DNA of 64,000 nt from Vibrio sp. B1FLJ16 (lineage in GTDB: Bacteria; Pseudomonadota; Gammaproteobacteria; Enterobacterales; Vibrionaceae), in contig NZ_HG992749.1 in assembly GCF_905175385.1 (NCBI RefSeq), forward strand, positions 868,001-932,000, in the 5' to 3' direction. The notes beneath the pieces are model-generated. The model did no database searches and had not been told where the DNA came from. It worked only from the letters and a program-made list of their open reading frames with translations. The translations under genes and the position numbers were made by a program. Shown here in pieces: positions 36,740 to 46,457 of this stretch; position 1 is the first letter of the stretch, and every line of letters starts with the position of its first letter.

Positions 36740-37336
36740 ATGACTCCTGAACTAGTAGAAAAACGTTTAACACCAGAACTGATGATCCAAGACCTTGACG
36801 CTTTTATGGCGAAGATTGAAGCATTGTCTTCCATGCTGTGTCTGGATTTGAGTCTGGCTCAGGCGGACCATGTTGCTCTACGTATTAACGACACTGAAAC
36901 CGCTAAGCAAGCACAGCAGGCATGGAGCCGATATGGCAAAGTGATATCGCAAGCACAGATTAATGGTCGTCCAATCATTGTTATTGAATTTGAGAAAGCG
37001 CTTGAATGCCGTGGCTGGAAAATGGAGTGCCTGGAGCTACCGTATCCGGCTGAGGGTAAAACTTATCCGACAGAAAGCTGGGAACATGTGGAGTTTGTGA
37101 TCCCGTCTCATGCACAAACCGCGGATGAATTTTTAGCCGATTTGATACACACTTATCCGCAATTTGGGGCGCAGTTTGAAAAGCTTGATGAACTGGGTGT
37201 GAAAATCAAATTGTCGAGTCCGAAAGGAGAAGGGGAGCGTTTGAACAACCCGACGGTGGCATTTAAGTATCAGGGTGTTTGTATCAAGCTTCATCCCCAT
37301 TCACTCAAGCGTATTGTTGAATCTGAGAAAGCATGA
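36740..37336 (+). CDS. yecM: YecM family protein (VOC-fold, unknown function)
   Basis: A 198-residue protein of the YecM family, related to the vicinal-oxygen-chelate (glyoxalase-like) fold. Conserved pieces include ADHVALRINDTETA near residue 44 and WEHVEFVIP near 115, both with histidines that could bind metal. It lies next to argS in the opposite direction, as in E. coli. Function unknown. Confidence 0.88.
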   Translation: MTPELVEKRLTPELMIQDLDAFMAKIEALSSMLCLDLSLAQADHVALRINDTETAKQAQQAWSRYGKVISQAQINGRPIIVIEFEKALECRGWKMECLELPYPAEGKTYPTESWEHVEFVIPSHAQTADEFLADLIHTYPQFGAQFEKLDELGVKIKLSSPKGEGERLNNPTVAFKYQGVCIKLHPHSLKRIVESEKA

Positions 37337-37361
37337 GCAATCCCCTGATTATATTAGAAAC

Positions 37362-37391
37362 AAAAAGGGTTGCCACATGGCAACCCTTTTT
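37362..37391. terminator. Bidirectional terminator between yecM and purU
   Basis: AAAAAGGGTTGCCA / TGGCAACCCTTTTT with a CA loop, between convergent genes. Confidence 0.93.
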
Positions 37392-37411
37392 GAATCTCAA
37401 GAGTAACTATC

Positions 37412-38245
37412 TTATAGAATGACCGTCTTATTACCGTAGACAAAAACATGGTCGTTGAGAACTTTGTTAAGCGCTTTGCTTAAAACGTTCTTCTCTACAT
37501 CGCGGCCAGCTTGCGCCATATCCTGAGCACTGAAGTTGTGGTCGACTGGAATGACATCCTGCTTAATGATTGGTCCTTCGTCGAGATCATTCGTCACAAA
37601 GTGCGCGGTCGCACCAATGATCTTCACCCCACGGTCATACGCTTGCTGGTAAGGTTTAGCACCAATAAATGCGGGTAAGAAGCTGTGGTGAATGTTGATG
37701 ATCTTGTGGTGGTACTTCTCTACAAATCCGGGTGTTAACACACGCATGTACTTGGCTAATACCAGGTAATCGGCGTCGTACTGGTCGATCACTTCAAGCA
37801 TCTTCTGCTCATGCTCTTCACGAGTAAGATCCTCATGAGTCACATAGTGATAGGGGATATCAAAACGCTCAGTCAGAGTTTGCAGTTTGTCGTAGTTACC
37901 GACGACAGCCGCTATTTCCACATCCAGGCTACCGTCGTAATTTTTCATCAGGATATCGCCTAAACAGTGCGCTTCTTTGGTCACTAAGATAACAATGCGT
38001 TTACGTCTTGCGCCAACTAGCGAGCGCTTCGCACCTTGTGGCAGCGCTTGATCTAAGTCTGCAAGGAACGTCTGGTCGTTGAAGTAACCTTCCAACTCCG
38101 TTCGCATGAAAAAGTGCCCGCTGGTGTTATCAACAAACTCATTGTTATGAATGATGTTTAATTGATGTTTGTAACAAATATTGGTGATCTTTGATATCAA
38201 ACCAGGTGCGTCGGAGCAATGGGTTAATAGCGTTTTCTTTTCCAT
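37412..38245 (-). CDS. purU: Formyltetrahydrofolate deformylase
   Basis: Hydrolyses 10-formyl-THF to THF and formate, supplying formate for PurT and balancing one-carbon pools. The 277 residues have an N-terminal ACT domain (about 1-80, DAPGLISKITNICYKHQLN), then a formyltransferase-fold catalytic domain (about 85-277) with INIHHSFLPAF and the catalytic His and Asp in GATAHFVTNDLDEGPII. Length matches E. coli PurU (280). Confidence 0.95.
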   Translation of the reverse strand: MEKKTLLTHCSDAPGLISKITNICYKHQLNIIHNNEFVDNTSGHFFMRTELEGYFNDQTFLADLDQALPQGAKRSLVGARRKRIVILVTKEAHCLGDILMKNYDGSLDVEIAAVVGNYDKLQTLTERFDIPYHYVTHEDLTREEHEQKMLEVIDQYDADYLVLAKYMRVLTPGFVEKYHHKIINIHHSFLPAFIGAKPYQQAYDRGVKIIGATAHFVTNDLDEGPIIKQDVIPVDHNFSAQDMAQAGRDVEKNVLSKALNKVLNDHVFVYGNKTVIL

Positions 38246-38463
38246 AAATCAGGGGCTTCCATATTTCAATAATTAAGCGTACGAAAAGTTTGCTGACCGA
38301 AAGTGAGTCAACCGTACAGCAATCTTCCATCATAAATAATCCATTCTTGAACTGGTTTCAACAAAATATCAATATTGGTTCATTAACCAGCAATATTGTA
38401 GGCTGATGTCACTCGCTAACGTCTGATATACTCCCGATAATTTTCCTCACTTTGATGTCAAGC

Positions 38464-40374
38464 ATGATCGCAAAAACCTTCTCTTCTGATGGCGCTTTAG
38501 GCAAGGCCATACCTGGCTTTCAGGCTCGTCAGCCACAAATCGATATGGCTGAAGCCGTCAGTCGTGCGATCAAAGATCAAAGCCAGCTGGTGGTAGAAGC
38601 GGGGACGGGGACGGGTAAAACTTTTGCTTATCTCGTCCCAGCCTTATTAAGTGGAAAGAAAGTCATCATCAGTACCGGCTCTAAAAACCTTCAAGAACAA
38701 CTGTACCATCGTGACCTTCCCCTAATGGTGAGTGCGTTGGGGTTTTATGGCCAGGTTGCGCTACTAAAAGGGCGATCAAACTATCTGTGTCTGGACCGCC
38801 TGAGCCGGCAAATGGTGGAAAGCCACACCAACGAAGCTGACCCGACCTTACTAACCCAGCTTGTCAAAGTGAGATCGTGGTCCTCAGAAACCAAAACGGG
38901 TGACTTGGGTGATTGTGATGATCTGCCGGAAGACAGCATGATTATTCCGACGATTACCTCAACCAATGACAACTGTCTGGGTAAAGAATGCCCAAGCTAT
39001 ACTGACTGCTTTGTGCTGAAAGCGCGTAAGCGGGCTATGGACTCTGATGTCGTGGTGGTCAACCATCACCTGTTTTTTGCTGATCTCGCAATAAAAGAAA
39101 CCGGATTTGGTGAGCTAATCCCGGAAGCTGATGTGTTTATTTTCGACGAAGCCCATCAGCTACCAGATATCGCCAGTGAATACTTTGGTCAGACGGTATC
39201 GAGCCGTCAGATTCATGAACTGGCGAAAGATATAGAAATCGCCTACCGCACTGAAGCAAAAGACATGCGCCAGTTACAGAAGGTGAGTGACAAGCTGCTA
39301 CAAAGTGCGATGGATATGCGTATTGTTCTCGGAGAGCCGGGCTTTCGTGGTAACTGGCGTGAGGCAATGCAGTCGGAGTCGATTAAGCGAGAGTTGGTAA
39401 GGCTGACTGACAGCCTTGAGCTGGCTATTGACGTGCTCAAAATTGCGTTGGGCCGTAGTCAGTTACTTGATGCGGCGTTTGAGCGTGCCAATTTAATCAA
39501 AGGCCGGATCAATCGTGTGTGTGATGTGGATATTACAGGGTACTCTTACTGGTATGACACATCTCCACGTCATTTTGCACTGCATATTACACCGCTTTCC
39601 GTCTCGGATAAGTTCCACGAGCAAATTGAAATTAAGCAAGGTGCCTGGATATTTACCTCAGCAACTTTAGCGGTATCAGGTGACTTTAAACATTTTACCG
39701 ATCGCCTAGGTCTCAAACCTGAGCAGCAGTTCTCTTTACCATCGCCGTTTGATTACGAAAAGCAGGCGCGTCTGTGTGTGCCTCGTTATTTACCTGAACC
39801 GAACAGCCCCGGCCTGGCAGATAAACTGGTAAGAATGCTGGCACCTGTGATTGAAGAGAACCAGGGGCGTTGCTTTTTTCTCTGTACCTCTCACAGTATG
39901 ATGAGAGATCTCGGCGAAAAATTTCGCGAAACTCTGGATTTGCCCGTTCTCATGCAGGGTGAAATGAGTAAACAAAAGACCCTGGCGGAGTTTATGGAAC
40001 TCGGCAATGCGTTGCTGGTGGCGACCGGGGCTTTCTGGGAGGGTATCGATGTTAGAGGTGATGCGTTGAGCTGTGTTATCATCGACAAATTACCGTTTAC
40101 CGCCCCTGATGATCCGCTGCTTAAAGCCCGAATCGAAGATTGTCGACTACGTGGCGGAGAGCCTTTTGCCGAAGTGCAGATCCCTGATGCAGTGATCACC
40201 TTAAAGCAGGGCGTAGGACGTTTGATTCGAGACCAGAAAGATCACGGGGCGTTGATCATTTGTGACAATCGTTTAGTCACCCGTGATTATGGCGGCACCT
40301 TTTTAGGCAGCTTGCCACCTATCCCTAGAACGAGGGATTTAGAACGAATCAAAGCTTTCCTTAAAGCAGATTAA
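38464..40374 (+). CDS. yoaA: ATP-dependent DNA helicase YoaA (DinG/XPD-like)
   Basis: Superfamily 2 helicase of the XPD/DinG group linked to DNA-damage tolerance and, in E. coli, to the chi subunit of Pol III. Numbered from 38464 it has 636 residues, the length of E. coli YoaA. Walker A GTGTGKT is at 47-53, the DEAH box is in FDEAHQLP near 225, and four cysteines in YLCLDRL and CLGKECPSYTDC could bind an Fe-S cluster. TTG at 38452 and ATG at 38455 are alternative starts; none has a clear ribosome site. Confidence 0.92.
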   Translation: MIAKTFSSDGALGKAIPGFQARQPQIDMAEAVSRAIKDQSQLVVEAGTGTGKTFAYLVPALLSGKKVIISTGSKNLQEQLYHRDLPLMVSALGFYGQVALLKGRSNYLCLDRLSRQMVESHTNEADPTLLTQLVKVRSWSSETKTGDLGDCDDLPEDSMIIPTITSTNDNCLGKECPSYTDCFVLKARKRAMDSDVVVVNHHLFFADLAIKETGFGELIPEADVFIFDEAHQLPDIASEYFGQTVSSRQIHELAKDIEIAYRTEAKDMRQLQKVSDKLLQSAMDMRIVLGEPGFRGNWREAMQSESIKRELVRLTDSLELAIDVLKIALGRSQLLDAAFERANLIKGRINRVCDVDITGYSYWYDTSPRHFALHITPLSVSDKFHEQIEIKQGAWIFTSATLAVSGDFKHFTDRLGLKPEQQFSLPSPFDYEKQARLCVPRYLPEPNSPGLADKLVRMLAPVIEENQGRCFFLCTSHSMMRDLGEKFRETLDLPVLMQGEMSKQKTLAEFMELGNALLVATGAFWEGIDVRGDALSCVIIDKLPFTAPDDPLLKARIEDCRLRGGEPFAEVQIPDAVITLKQGVGRLIRDQKDHGALIICDNRLVTRDYGGTFLGSLPPIPRTRDLERIKAFLKAD

Positions 40375-40431
40375 TCTGCCACAGACTGGTGCTGTGGCAT
40401 AAACCAATCAAATAGAGTTGTAGAGAGTTAA

Positions 40432-41133
40432 ATGAGCGCAAAGATTCTTGCCATCGATACAGCAACTGAAAACTGTTCGGTTGCATTACTGGTTAATGAC
40501 CAAGTGATTTCACGCAGCGAAGTTGCCCCTCGTGACCATACCAAGAAAGTATTGCCTATGGTTGATGAAGTGCTGAAAGAAGCGGGTCTGACTTTGCAAG
40601 ATTTAGACGCACTGGCATTTGGCCGTGGCCCAGGTAGCTTTACCGGGGTTCGCGTTGGTATCGGCATTGCTCAGGGGTTAGCGTTTGGTGCAGATCTGCC
40701 AATGATTGGTATTTCAACTTTAGCGGCAATGGCGCAAGCAAGTTACCGTCTTCACGGTGCAACTGACGTAGCGGTTGCTATTGATGCCCGCATGAGTGAA
40801 GTGTACTGGGCGCGTTATACCCGCAAGGAAAATGGTGAGTGGACGGCTGTCGACGAAGAGTGTGTTATTCCGCCAGCAAACTTAGTCGAAGAAGCTCAAT
40901 CGGATGATAAGACATGGACAACTGCAGGCACCGGTTGGGATGCTTATCAGGAAACACTGACTAGCCTGCCATTCAGTGTTACTGCAAGTGAAGTACTGTA
41001 CCCTGATTCGCAAGACATTGTGGTTCTCGCCAAACAAGAGTTTGATAAAGGCAACACAGTTCCTGTTGAAGAGTCTAGTCCTGTCTACCTTCGCGACAAT
41101 GTGACGTGGAAAAAGCTTCCGGGTCGAGAGTAA
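40432..41133 (+). CDS. tsaB: tRNA threonylcarbamoyladenosine biosynthesis protein TsaB
   Basis: Partner of TsaD in making t6A37 on ANN-decoding tRNAs; a catalytically inactive ASKHA-fold paralog. The 233 residues start [17 protein letters not shown], with [15 protein letters not shown] near 28 and [20 protein letters not shown] near 64, which are family hallmarks. It lies 57 bp after yoaA, as in E. coli (yoaA-tsaB), and is probably cotranscribed. Essential in many bacteria. Confidence 0.95.
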   Translation: MSAKILAIDTATENCSVALLVNDQVISRSEVAPRDHTKKVLPMVDEVLKEAGLTLQDLDALAFGRGPGSFTGVRVGIGIAQGLAFGADLPMIGISTLAAMAQASYRLHGATDVAVAIDARMSEVYWARYTRKENGEWTAVDEECVIPPANLVEEAQSDDKTWTTAGTGWDAYQETLTSLPFSVTASEVLYPDSQDIVVLAKQEFDKGNTVPVEESSPVYLRDNVTWKKLPGRE

Positions 41134-41176
41134 GCTTTTCACTAATTCACTAACAAATACGTTAGTTGATTTAAAT

Positions 41177-41201
41177 GCAGGGCAATAGCCCTGCCTTTTA
41201 T
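41177..41201 (+). terminator. Terminator of yoaA-tsaB
   Basis: GCAGGGC-AATA-GCCCTGC stem-loop followed by CTTTT, directly before the next small gene. Confidence 0.85.
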
Positions 41202-41209
41202 GGAATGTT

Positions 41210-41515
41210 ATGGCATCGATTAATGGTTTACCTCCCTCGCTGATACCTGGCGCAAATCGCACCAATAAAACCAGTAAGAAGAATCAGGTAAAAAAATCTC
41301 AGACTCAGCAGACTGTAGGTCAGCCTTCTAAGGTGGCGAATGCTGTCGCACATTCCATAAAGCAAGTCGACGAGTCTCAGATTCACCGTGCTCAAGTGCA
41401 ATACGATCTGCCTGAAGGAAATGGACGAAAAGCGATGGAGCAGTACATGGATGTTATGAACCGAGCGAGAAAAGAGGAACTAGCTCAACTGCTTGGTGTC
41501 GATATCTATGTTTGA
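41210..41515 (+). CDS. Conserved small hypothetical protein
   Basis: A 101-residue basic, hydrophilic protein. The first 45 residues are low-complexity and rich in Lys, Gln, Ser and Thr (SKKNQVKKSQTQQTVGQPSK), followed by a helical part ending GRKAMEQYMDVMNRARKEEL. No signal peptide, membrane segment or catalytic motif. It sits just after the tsaB terminator, and its stop codon is the first contact with a palindromic repeat. I do not recognise a function; coding is supported by frame length and its compact C-terminal helix. Confidence 0.65.
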   Translation: MASINGLPPSLIPGANRTNKTSKKNQVKKSQTQQTVGQPSKVANAVAHSIKQVDESQIHRAQVQYDLPEGNGRKAMEQYMDVMNRARKEELAQLLGVDIYV

Positions 41516-41690
41516 TACCAATCTAAACAAGTAATTGCTCATTCTTGCTGGTTAAAACCACTGATAGCTGCGTTATAGATTTTGTAATTAGAATGACTAG
41601 TTATTGCAATCTATACCTTGCTCTAAGTGACTTTCCTTTTGCAGTAAGCCCTGCGCAATAAGTTGACCATTTACTTATCCAGATTGGTAT
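41515..41690. repeat. Vibrio intergenic palindromic repeat, ATACCAATC family, copy 2
   Basis: A 176-bp element bounded by ATACCAATCT and AGATTGGTAT. The arms are related to those of 6472-6633 but in reverse orientation (left arm TAATTGCTCATTCTTGCTGG here; a matching TAACTGGTCATTCTAGCTTG on the other strand there). As in copy 1, it begins at the last base of the preceding stop codon. No coding capacity. Confidence 0.8.
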
Positions 41691-41717
41691 AGGTAAAAGA
41701 AACAACAGAGTGGCTTT

Positions 41718-42275
41718 ATGAAATTATCCAGACGTATTTATCTGATTTTGTTTGCTGTATTCGGGCTGTCGGCGTGCAGTTCTCTTCCTGAAGAGTTGAA
41801 TGCAACAACAGAGCAGGTTCTAACTGACTACAAAATGTTTGCTGAATCTCAAGGGCAGGTAAGCAGTGATGTCCGTCTTGGTGGTGTTATCGCGAAAGTG
41901 GATAACCTAAAAGGCCAGACCCGCGTAGAGATTGTAAACCTTCTTATCAGCAAATCGGGTAAGCCTGATATCGAGCAGGATCCGAGAGGGCGTTTTGCTG
42001 TTTATTTTGATGGTTTCCTTGAGCCCGCAGCTTTCGGTTCCGGTCGTCTTATTACGGTTGTCGGCTCTGGTGCAGGTGAAGAGAAAGGAAAAATCGGTGA
42101 GCATGAATACATCTTCCCTTTAATGAAAGGCCAGGGCTATCGCTTGTGGAAGATTGAGGAACGCGTGCGTATGTATGACACCCCAACCTATTTTTACCCT
42201 TGTTATTCCATCAATTGCCGTATGCTGCGTCATGATTTTCCGCAAGACGGCAGGGTTATTAAGCAGGTCAGATAA
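41718..42275 (+). CDS. slp: Slp family outer-membrane lipoprotein
   Basis: Predicted outer-membrane lipoprotein of 185 residues. A signal peptide ends in the lipobox LSAC, giving lipidated Cys20. VRLGGVIAKVDN near 53 and the segment GRFAVYFDGFLEPAAFGSGRL-like region near 95 fit the Slp family (starvation-induced lipoprotein). The role is unknown beyond envelope location. The next gene begins 6 bp after its stop. Confidence 0.9.
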   Translation: MKLSRRIYLILFAVFGLSACSSLPEELNATTEQVLTDYKMFAESQGQVSSDVRLGGVIAKVDNLKGQTRVEIVNLLISKSGKPDIEQDPRGRFAVYFDGFLEPAAFGSGRLITVVGSGAGEEKGKIGEHEYIFPLMKGQGYRLWKIEERVRMYDTPTYFYPCYSINCRMLRHDFPQDGRVIKQVR

Positions 42276-42281
42276 TCTGTT

Positions 42282-43136
42282 ATGCACGAGCGACGATTCA
42301 AACTGGCTGCCGGGACAATGGCAGCACTTGAGATAGGTAATGAAAAAACGGCTGACTTGTCAGTCGTTTTTCTTCATGGGTGGTTGGACAATGCGGGCAG
42401 TTTTAAAGTGTTGATGGAACAAATTCATCACCTCAATCCAGAACTGCACTTACTGGCTGTCGATCATTTTGGTCATGGCTTCTCCAGTCACAAATCTGCT
42501 GATAATTATTATCCATTTCACGATTACATTGCTGACTTACATCAATTGGTGGATGAATTATCGCCAAACAGACTCATGTTGGTAGGGCATTCGCTTGGTG
42601 CTTTAGTCGCAAGTTGCTATAGTGCAGCGCTTCCTGAGCAGGTAGAAGCATTAGTACAAATTGAAGGTGCAGGTCCTATTACTGAAGAGCCTGCCAATAG
42701 CTTGCAACGTCTTCGTGATGGTATCTTGAGCCGCCAGCGGCAACGCAATAAGCCCGAACGGGCCATTGCATCATTTGAGCTGGCTTTAAAGTTACGCATG
42801 CAAGCCAATCAATTAACTGTGGAACAGCTTCTGCCTATTATTGAGCGGGGAACTGAGCAGCGTGAGAACTTATGGTACTGGAGACACGATACCAAGTTAA
42901 AATGCGCTTCTCTCTACCGGATGGCACAGGAACACGCCAACGCAATCACCAGCCAGATACGATGCCCACATCTGATCGTATTGGGCGAACAGGGATTTCA
43001 AAATCTGCCTTCTGAACAAGTTGATTGGGGACCGAATCCTCCCCAAGTGATTTCTGTTTCCGGAGGCCACCATTGCCATTTAGAGCAAATACTTGAAGTT
43101 GCGAATGCAATTCTTGGTGTAGTTAACAAAATTTAA
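42282..43136 (+). CDS. Alpha/beta-hydrolase family protein
   Basis: A 284-residue alpha/beta-hydrolase without signal peptide. The oxyanion region FLHGWLDNAGSF is near 29, the nucleophile elbow GHSLGALVAS near 101, and the likely catalytic histidine is in SGGHHCHLEQ near 268. The substrate is unknown. It lies between slp and fadD, which might suggest a lipid or ester substrate, but that is only neighbourhood evidence. Confidence 0.88.
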   Translation: MHERRFKLAAGTMAALEIGNEKTADLSVVFLHGWLDNAGSFKVLMEQIHHLNPELHLLAVDHFGHGFSSHKSADNYYPFHDYIADLHQLVDELSPNRLMLVGHSLGALVASCYSAALPEQVEALVQIEGAGPITEEPANSLQRLRDGILSRQRQRNKPERAIASFELALKLRMQANQLTVEQLLPIIERGTEQRENLWYWRHDTKLKCASLYRMAQEHANAITSQIRCPHLIVLGEQGFQNLPSEQVDWGPNPPQVISVSGGHHCHLEQILEVANAILGVVNKI

Positions 43137-43240
43137 ACAAGTGTTTGGGAGTTTAGTGCTCAAGCACGTTCGCTGTGCTGTAATAGCCTCAAAATAAAAA
43201 GGCTGTAATGATAAGACAGCGATGAACGAGGAGTAATATC

Positions 43241-44932
43241 GTGGATAAACCATGGCTTTCACGTTATCCAAGTGACGTACCTGAAACAATTAATCCAGAT
43301 CAGTATGAGTCTTTGGTCGAAATGTTTGAACAGTCTGTACAAAAATACGCAGACCAGCCAGCATTTATGAATATGGGCTCGGTTATGACCTTCCGTAAAC
43401 TGGAAGAACGTAGTCGGGCATTTGCCGCTTATTTGCAGAATGAGCTTAAGCTGAAAAAGGGTGATCGCGTTGCTCTTATGATGCCTAACTTGCTTCAGTA
43501 TCCAGTCGCGCTGTTTGGTATTTTGCGTGCCGGCTGTATCGCTGTAAACGTGAACCCGTTATATACTCCTCGCGAGCTTGAGCACCAACTGAATGACTCC
43601 GGTGCAACGACGATCGTGATTGTTTCTAACTTTGCCAATACGTTAGAGCAGATCGTGGATAATACGTCTGTGAAGCATGTGGTTCTGACCAGCCTCGGAC
43701 AGATGCTGCCGCGAGCGAAGGGTACGATTGTTGATTTTGTCGTGAAATACGTCAAAGGCATGGTACCTAAGTACCACCTGCCTGGTGCCATTTCAATGCG
43801 TAAAGCGCTACGTAAAGGTCGTCGTCTTCAGTACGTGAAGCCGTTTATGTCTGGCGAGGACATCGCCTTCTTACAATATACAGGCGGTACAACAGGCGTA
43901 GCGAAAGGTGCAATTCTGACCCACCGCAACATGATTGCAAACGTATTGCAGGCCAAAGGTGCGTATGGTCCGGTACTGACTCCGGGCAGAGAGTTGGTAG
44001 TTACTGCGTTACCGCTTTATCACGTGTTTGCATTAACTGTGAACTGTTTGCTGTTTATTGAAATGGGTGGCCGTAACTTACTGATCACCAACCCTCGAGA
44101 TATTTCGGGATTCATTAAAGAGCTTCAAAAACATTCAGTTACTGCCATTACTGGCGTCAATACGCTATTTAATGCGTTGGTGAATAACGAAGATTTCCAC
44201 GAGCTGGATTTCAGCAACCTGCGTTTATCAGTCGGTGGTGGTATGGCTGTTCAGCGAGCGGTTGCGGAAAAATGGCTGAAAACTACTGGCTGTTACTTGC
44301 TGGAAGGCTACGGTCTGACAGAGTGTTCGCCATTGGTTGCGGCATATCCGCACGATCTTGTTGAGTACAATGGCTCAATCGGTCTGCCTGTGCCATCGAC
44401 AGAAGTTCGAATCGTCGATGAAGAAGGTAACGCACTCGCAAACACTGAAATCGGTGAGCTTCAGGTTCGCGGGCCTCAGGTGATGCAAGGTTACTGGCAG
44501 CGCCCTGAAGCAAGCAAAGAGACGATAAACGAAGATGGCTGGTTATCGACTGGCGATATCGTAAAATTCGACGATGAAGGCTTCCTGCATATCGTTGATC
44601 GTAAGAAAGACATGATTCTGGTTTCCGGATTTAATGTTTATCCGAACGAGATTGAAGACGTCGTTGCATTGCATGGTAAAGTTCTCGAAGTTGCTGCTAT
44701 CGGACAGCCTAATGAAGCCTCTGGTGAGTTGGTGAAAATCTACGTTGTTAAGCGTGATCCAAGCCTGACCAAAGACGAAGTCATTGCTCATTGTCGTCAG
44801 CATCTCACAGGGTACAAAGTACCTAAACTGGTTGAATTCCGTGATGAATTGCCAAAGACGAACGTGGGTAAGATTCTTCGACGAACACTTCGCGAAGAAA
44901 ATGACGCCGAGATTGCGAAGAAGAGCGCCTAG
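43241..44932 (+). CDS. fadD: Long-chain fatty acid-CoA ligase
   Basis: Activates fatty acids to acyl-CoA during uptake and beta-oxidation, peripheral at the inner membrane. The 563 residues show ANL-superfamily motifs: [12 protein letters not shown] near 212, [11 protein letters not shown] near 353 and the C-terminal [15 protein letters not shown] near 462 with [10 protein letters not shown] near 540. It starts with GTG and a good AGGAG ribosome site. E. coli also has fadD followed by rnd. It could feed acyl groups to siderophore acylation, but nothing in the sequence shows that. Confidence 0.95.
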   Translation: MDKPWLSRYPSDVPETINPDQYESLVEMFEQSVQKYADQPAFMNMGSVMTFRKLEERSRAFAAYLQNELKLKKGDRVALMMPNLLQYPVALFGILRAGCIAVNVNPLYTPRELEHQLNDSGATTIVIVSNFANTLEQIVDNTSVKHVVLTSLGQMLPRAKGTIVDFVVKYVKGMVPKYHLPGAISMRKALRKGRRLQYVKPFMSGEDIAFLQYTGGTTGVAKGAILTHRNMIANVLQAKGAYGPVLTPGRELVVTALPLYHVFALTVNCLLFIEMGGRNLLITNPRDISGFIKELQKHSVTAITGVNTLFNALVNNEDFHELDFSNLRLSVGGGMAVQRAVAEKWLKTTGCYLLEGYGLTECSPLVAAYPHDLVEYNGSIGLPVPSTEVRIVDEEGNALANTEIGELQVRGPQVMQGYWQRPEASKETINEDGWLSTGDIVKFDDEGFLHIVDRKKDMILVSGFNVYPNEIEDVVALHGKVLEVAAIGQPNEASGELVKIYVVKRDPSLTKDEVIAHCRQHLTGYKVPKLVEFRDELPKTNVGKILRRTLREENDAEIAKKSA

Positions 44933-44971
44933 GCGGAATTCGTTGAGTCGAAACAATTAAAAAGTGATAGA

Positions 44972-44997
44972 ATGCCAGCGTTTTGCTGGCATTTTTT
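44972..44997 (+). terminator. Terminator of fadD
   Basis: ATGCCAGC-GTTTT-GCTGGCAT stem-loop followed by TTTTT, 15 bp before the rnd start. It argues against rnd starts upstream of 45012. Confidence 0.9.
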
Positions 44998-45011
44998 ATA
45001 GCGAGAAGCAT

Positions 45012-46130
45012 GTGAATTACAAGATTATTATCAAAAACAAAGACCTGGAAGATGTCTGTGCTCAGGCTAGAGACGCAGATGTTGTGATGCTGGATACGGA
45101 GTTTGTGCGTGTCAGGACTTTCTATCCGCAGCTAGGTTTGATCCAGCTTTTCGACGGCAAAAATCTTTCTCTTATCGACCCTACTGAACTTACAGACATG
45201 TCTCCGTTTGTGGAACTCCTGAAGGACACATCGGTACAGAAAGTCTTACATGCTTGTGGCGAAGATCTCGAAGTGTTCCAGAATGCTTTCGGATGTACGC
45301 CATTCCCTATGGTCGATACTCAGCTTATGGCCGCGTTTCTTGGTCACGGCCTGTCAACAGGTTTTGCGACTCTGGTTGAAGAATATCTTGGTGTGGAACT
45401 AGATAAGAGTGAGTCACGTACCGACTGGATGGCTCGGCCACTCACACAAAAGCAGCTTGATTACGCTGCGGCAGATGTTCATTACCTGTGGCCACTTTAT
45501 GAAATTCTGCTCGACAAAGTGATCGAAGCTGGCTGGTGGAGTGCAGTGCAGCAAGAGAGTGACTTACTTGTATCTAAGCGTATTCGTGAAGTGAATGAAG
45601 AGAATGCCTATCTTGATATAAAAGGTGCCTGGCAGCTAAAACCGTCAGAGCTGGCTGTTTTAAAACCACTTGCGACTTGGCGTTATCATCAGGCTATTAA
45701 ACGAGACCTAGCCCTGAACTTCGTCTTTAAAGAAGGAGACTTGCTGACGGTTGCCCGACTTGGTTTAACTGGCTTTAAGAAAATGGAAGCAGAAGGGATT
45801 GATATCCGTGCAATTAACCGCCACGGAGCAAAAATTGCCGCTATCGTTAAAAAAGCCAAGCAGATACCTGCAGATGAATACCCAGCGAAAATCGATCGTC
45901 TGATGGATTATCCGGGTTACAAGCAAGTATTCAAGAATATGAAAGATATTGTGAAAAATGCATCTCAGAAATCAGGCCTGGCCACTGAGTTTCTTGCTTC
46001 TAAAAAGCAGATTAACCAGCTGATCAGCTGGGTATGGAAGAAGGAGCGCGATCCGGCAAAACTGCCTGATGTGATGCAAGGATGGCGTCTTGAGCTTATC
46101 GGTGACAAGATGAATAAAGCGCTTAAGTAA
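45012..46130 (+). CDS. rnd: Ribonuclease D
   Basis: 3'-5' exoribonuclease that trims tRNA and other stable RNA precursors. From the GTG at 45012 it has 372 residues, near the length of E. coli Rnd, and starts MNYKIIIKNKDLEDV. DEDD-family motifs are seen: LDTEFVRVRTFYPQLGLIQL (Exo I), HACGEDLEVF (Exo II) and YAAADVHYLWPLYE (Exo III), followed by HRDC domains. An in-frame start at 44964 would place the fadD terminator inside the gene and was rejected. Confidence 0.94.
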   Translation: MNYKIIIKNKDLEDVCAQARDADVVMLDTEFVRVRTFYPQLGLIQLFDGKNLSLIDPTELTDMSPFVELLKDTSVQKVLHACGEDLEVFQNAFGCTPFPMVDTQLMAAFLGHGLSTGFATLVEEYLGVELDKSESRTDWMARPLTQKQLDYAAADVHYLWPLYEILLDKVIEAGWWSAVQQESDLLVSKRIREVNEENAYLDIKGAWQLKPSELAVLKPLATWRYHQAIKRDLALNFVFKEGDLLTVARLGLTGFKKMEAEGIDIRAINRHGAKIAAIVKKAKQIPADEYPAKIDRLMDYPGYKQVFKNMKDIVKNASQKSGLATEFLASKKQINQLISWVWKKERDPAKLPDVMQGWRLELIGDKMNKALK

Positions 46131-46138
46131 CAACAAAC

Positions 46139-46167
46139 AAAAGGTTGGCGATGAAGCCAACCTTTTT
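46139..46167. terminator. Bidirectional terminator between rnd and minE
   Basis: AAAAGGTTGGC / GCCAACCTTTTT with a GATGAA loop between convergent genes. Confidence 0.9.
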
Positions 46168-46191
46168 ATGTCACGCACATTAGTTTGTCGA

Positions 46192-46455
46192 TTACTTCTC
46201 GTCGTCAGGTAGTTTAACGTTGAGCTCAAGTACTGAGATATCGTCATCTTTGTGCTCAAAGGTCAGGTCAACCATATTCGGGTCGATATCGACGTATTTG
46301 CCAATCACCTTCAAAATGTCCTCTTTTAATTGAGGCAGGTAAGAAGGCGCTGGGTCATTTTGGCTGCGACGTTCTGCTACGATGATTTGCAGGCGTTCTT
46401 TAGCCAAGCTTGCCGATGTTTTCTTCTGAGGACGGAAAAATTCTAATAATGACAT
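46192..46455 (-). CDS. minE: Cell-division topological specificity factor MinE
   Basis: Drives pole-to-pole oscillation of MinD by stimulating its ATPase. The 87 residues start [20 protein letters not shown], with the anti-MinCD helix [12 protein letters not shown] near 19-30 and the C-terminal topological-specificity domain. It lies 2 bp after minD in the operon minC-minD-minE. Confidence 0.95.
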   Translation of the reverse strand: MSLLEFFRPQKKTSASLAKERLQIIVAERRSQNDPAPSYLPQLKEDILKVIGKYVDIDPNMVDLTFEHKDDDISVLELNVKLPDDEK

Positions 46456-46457
46456 AT

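Noticed and set aside
44964..45011. In-frame extension of rnd
   Set aside because: It contains the fadD terminator and does not match the family start MNY.
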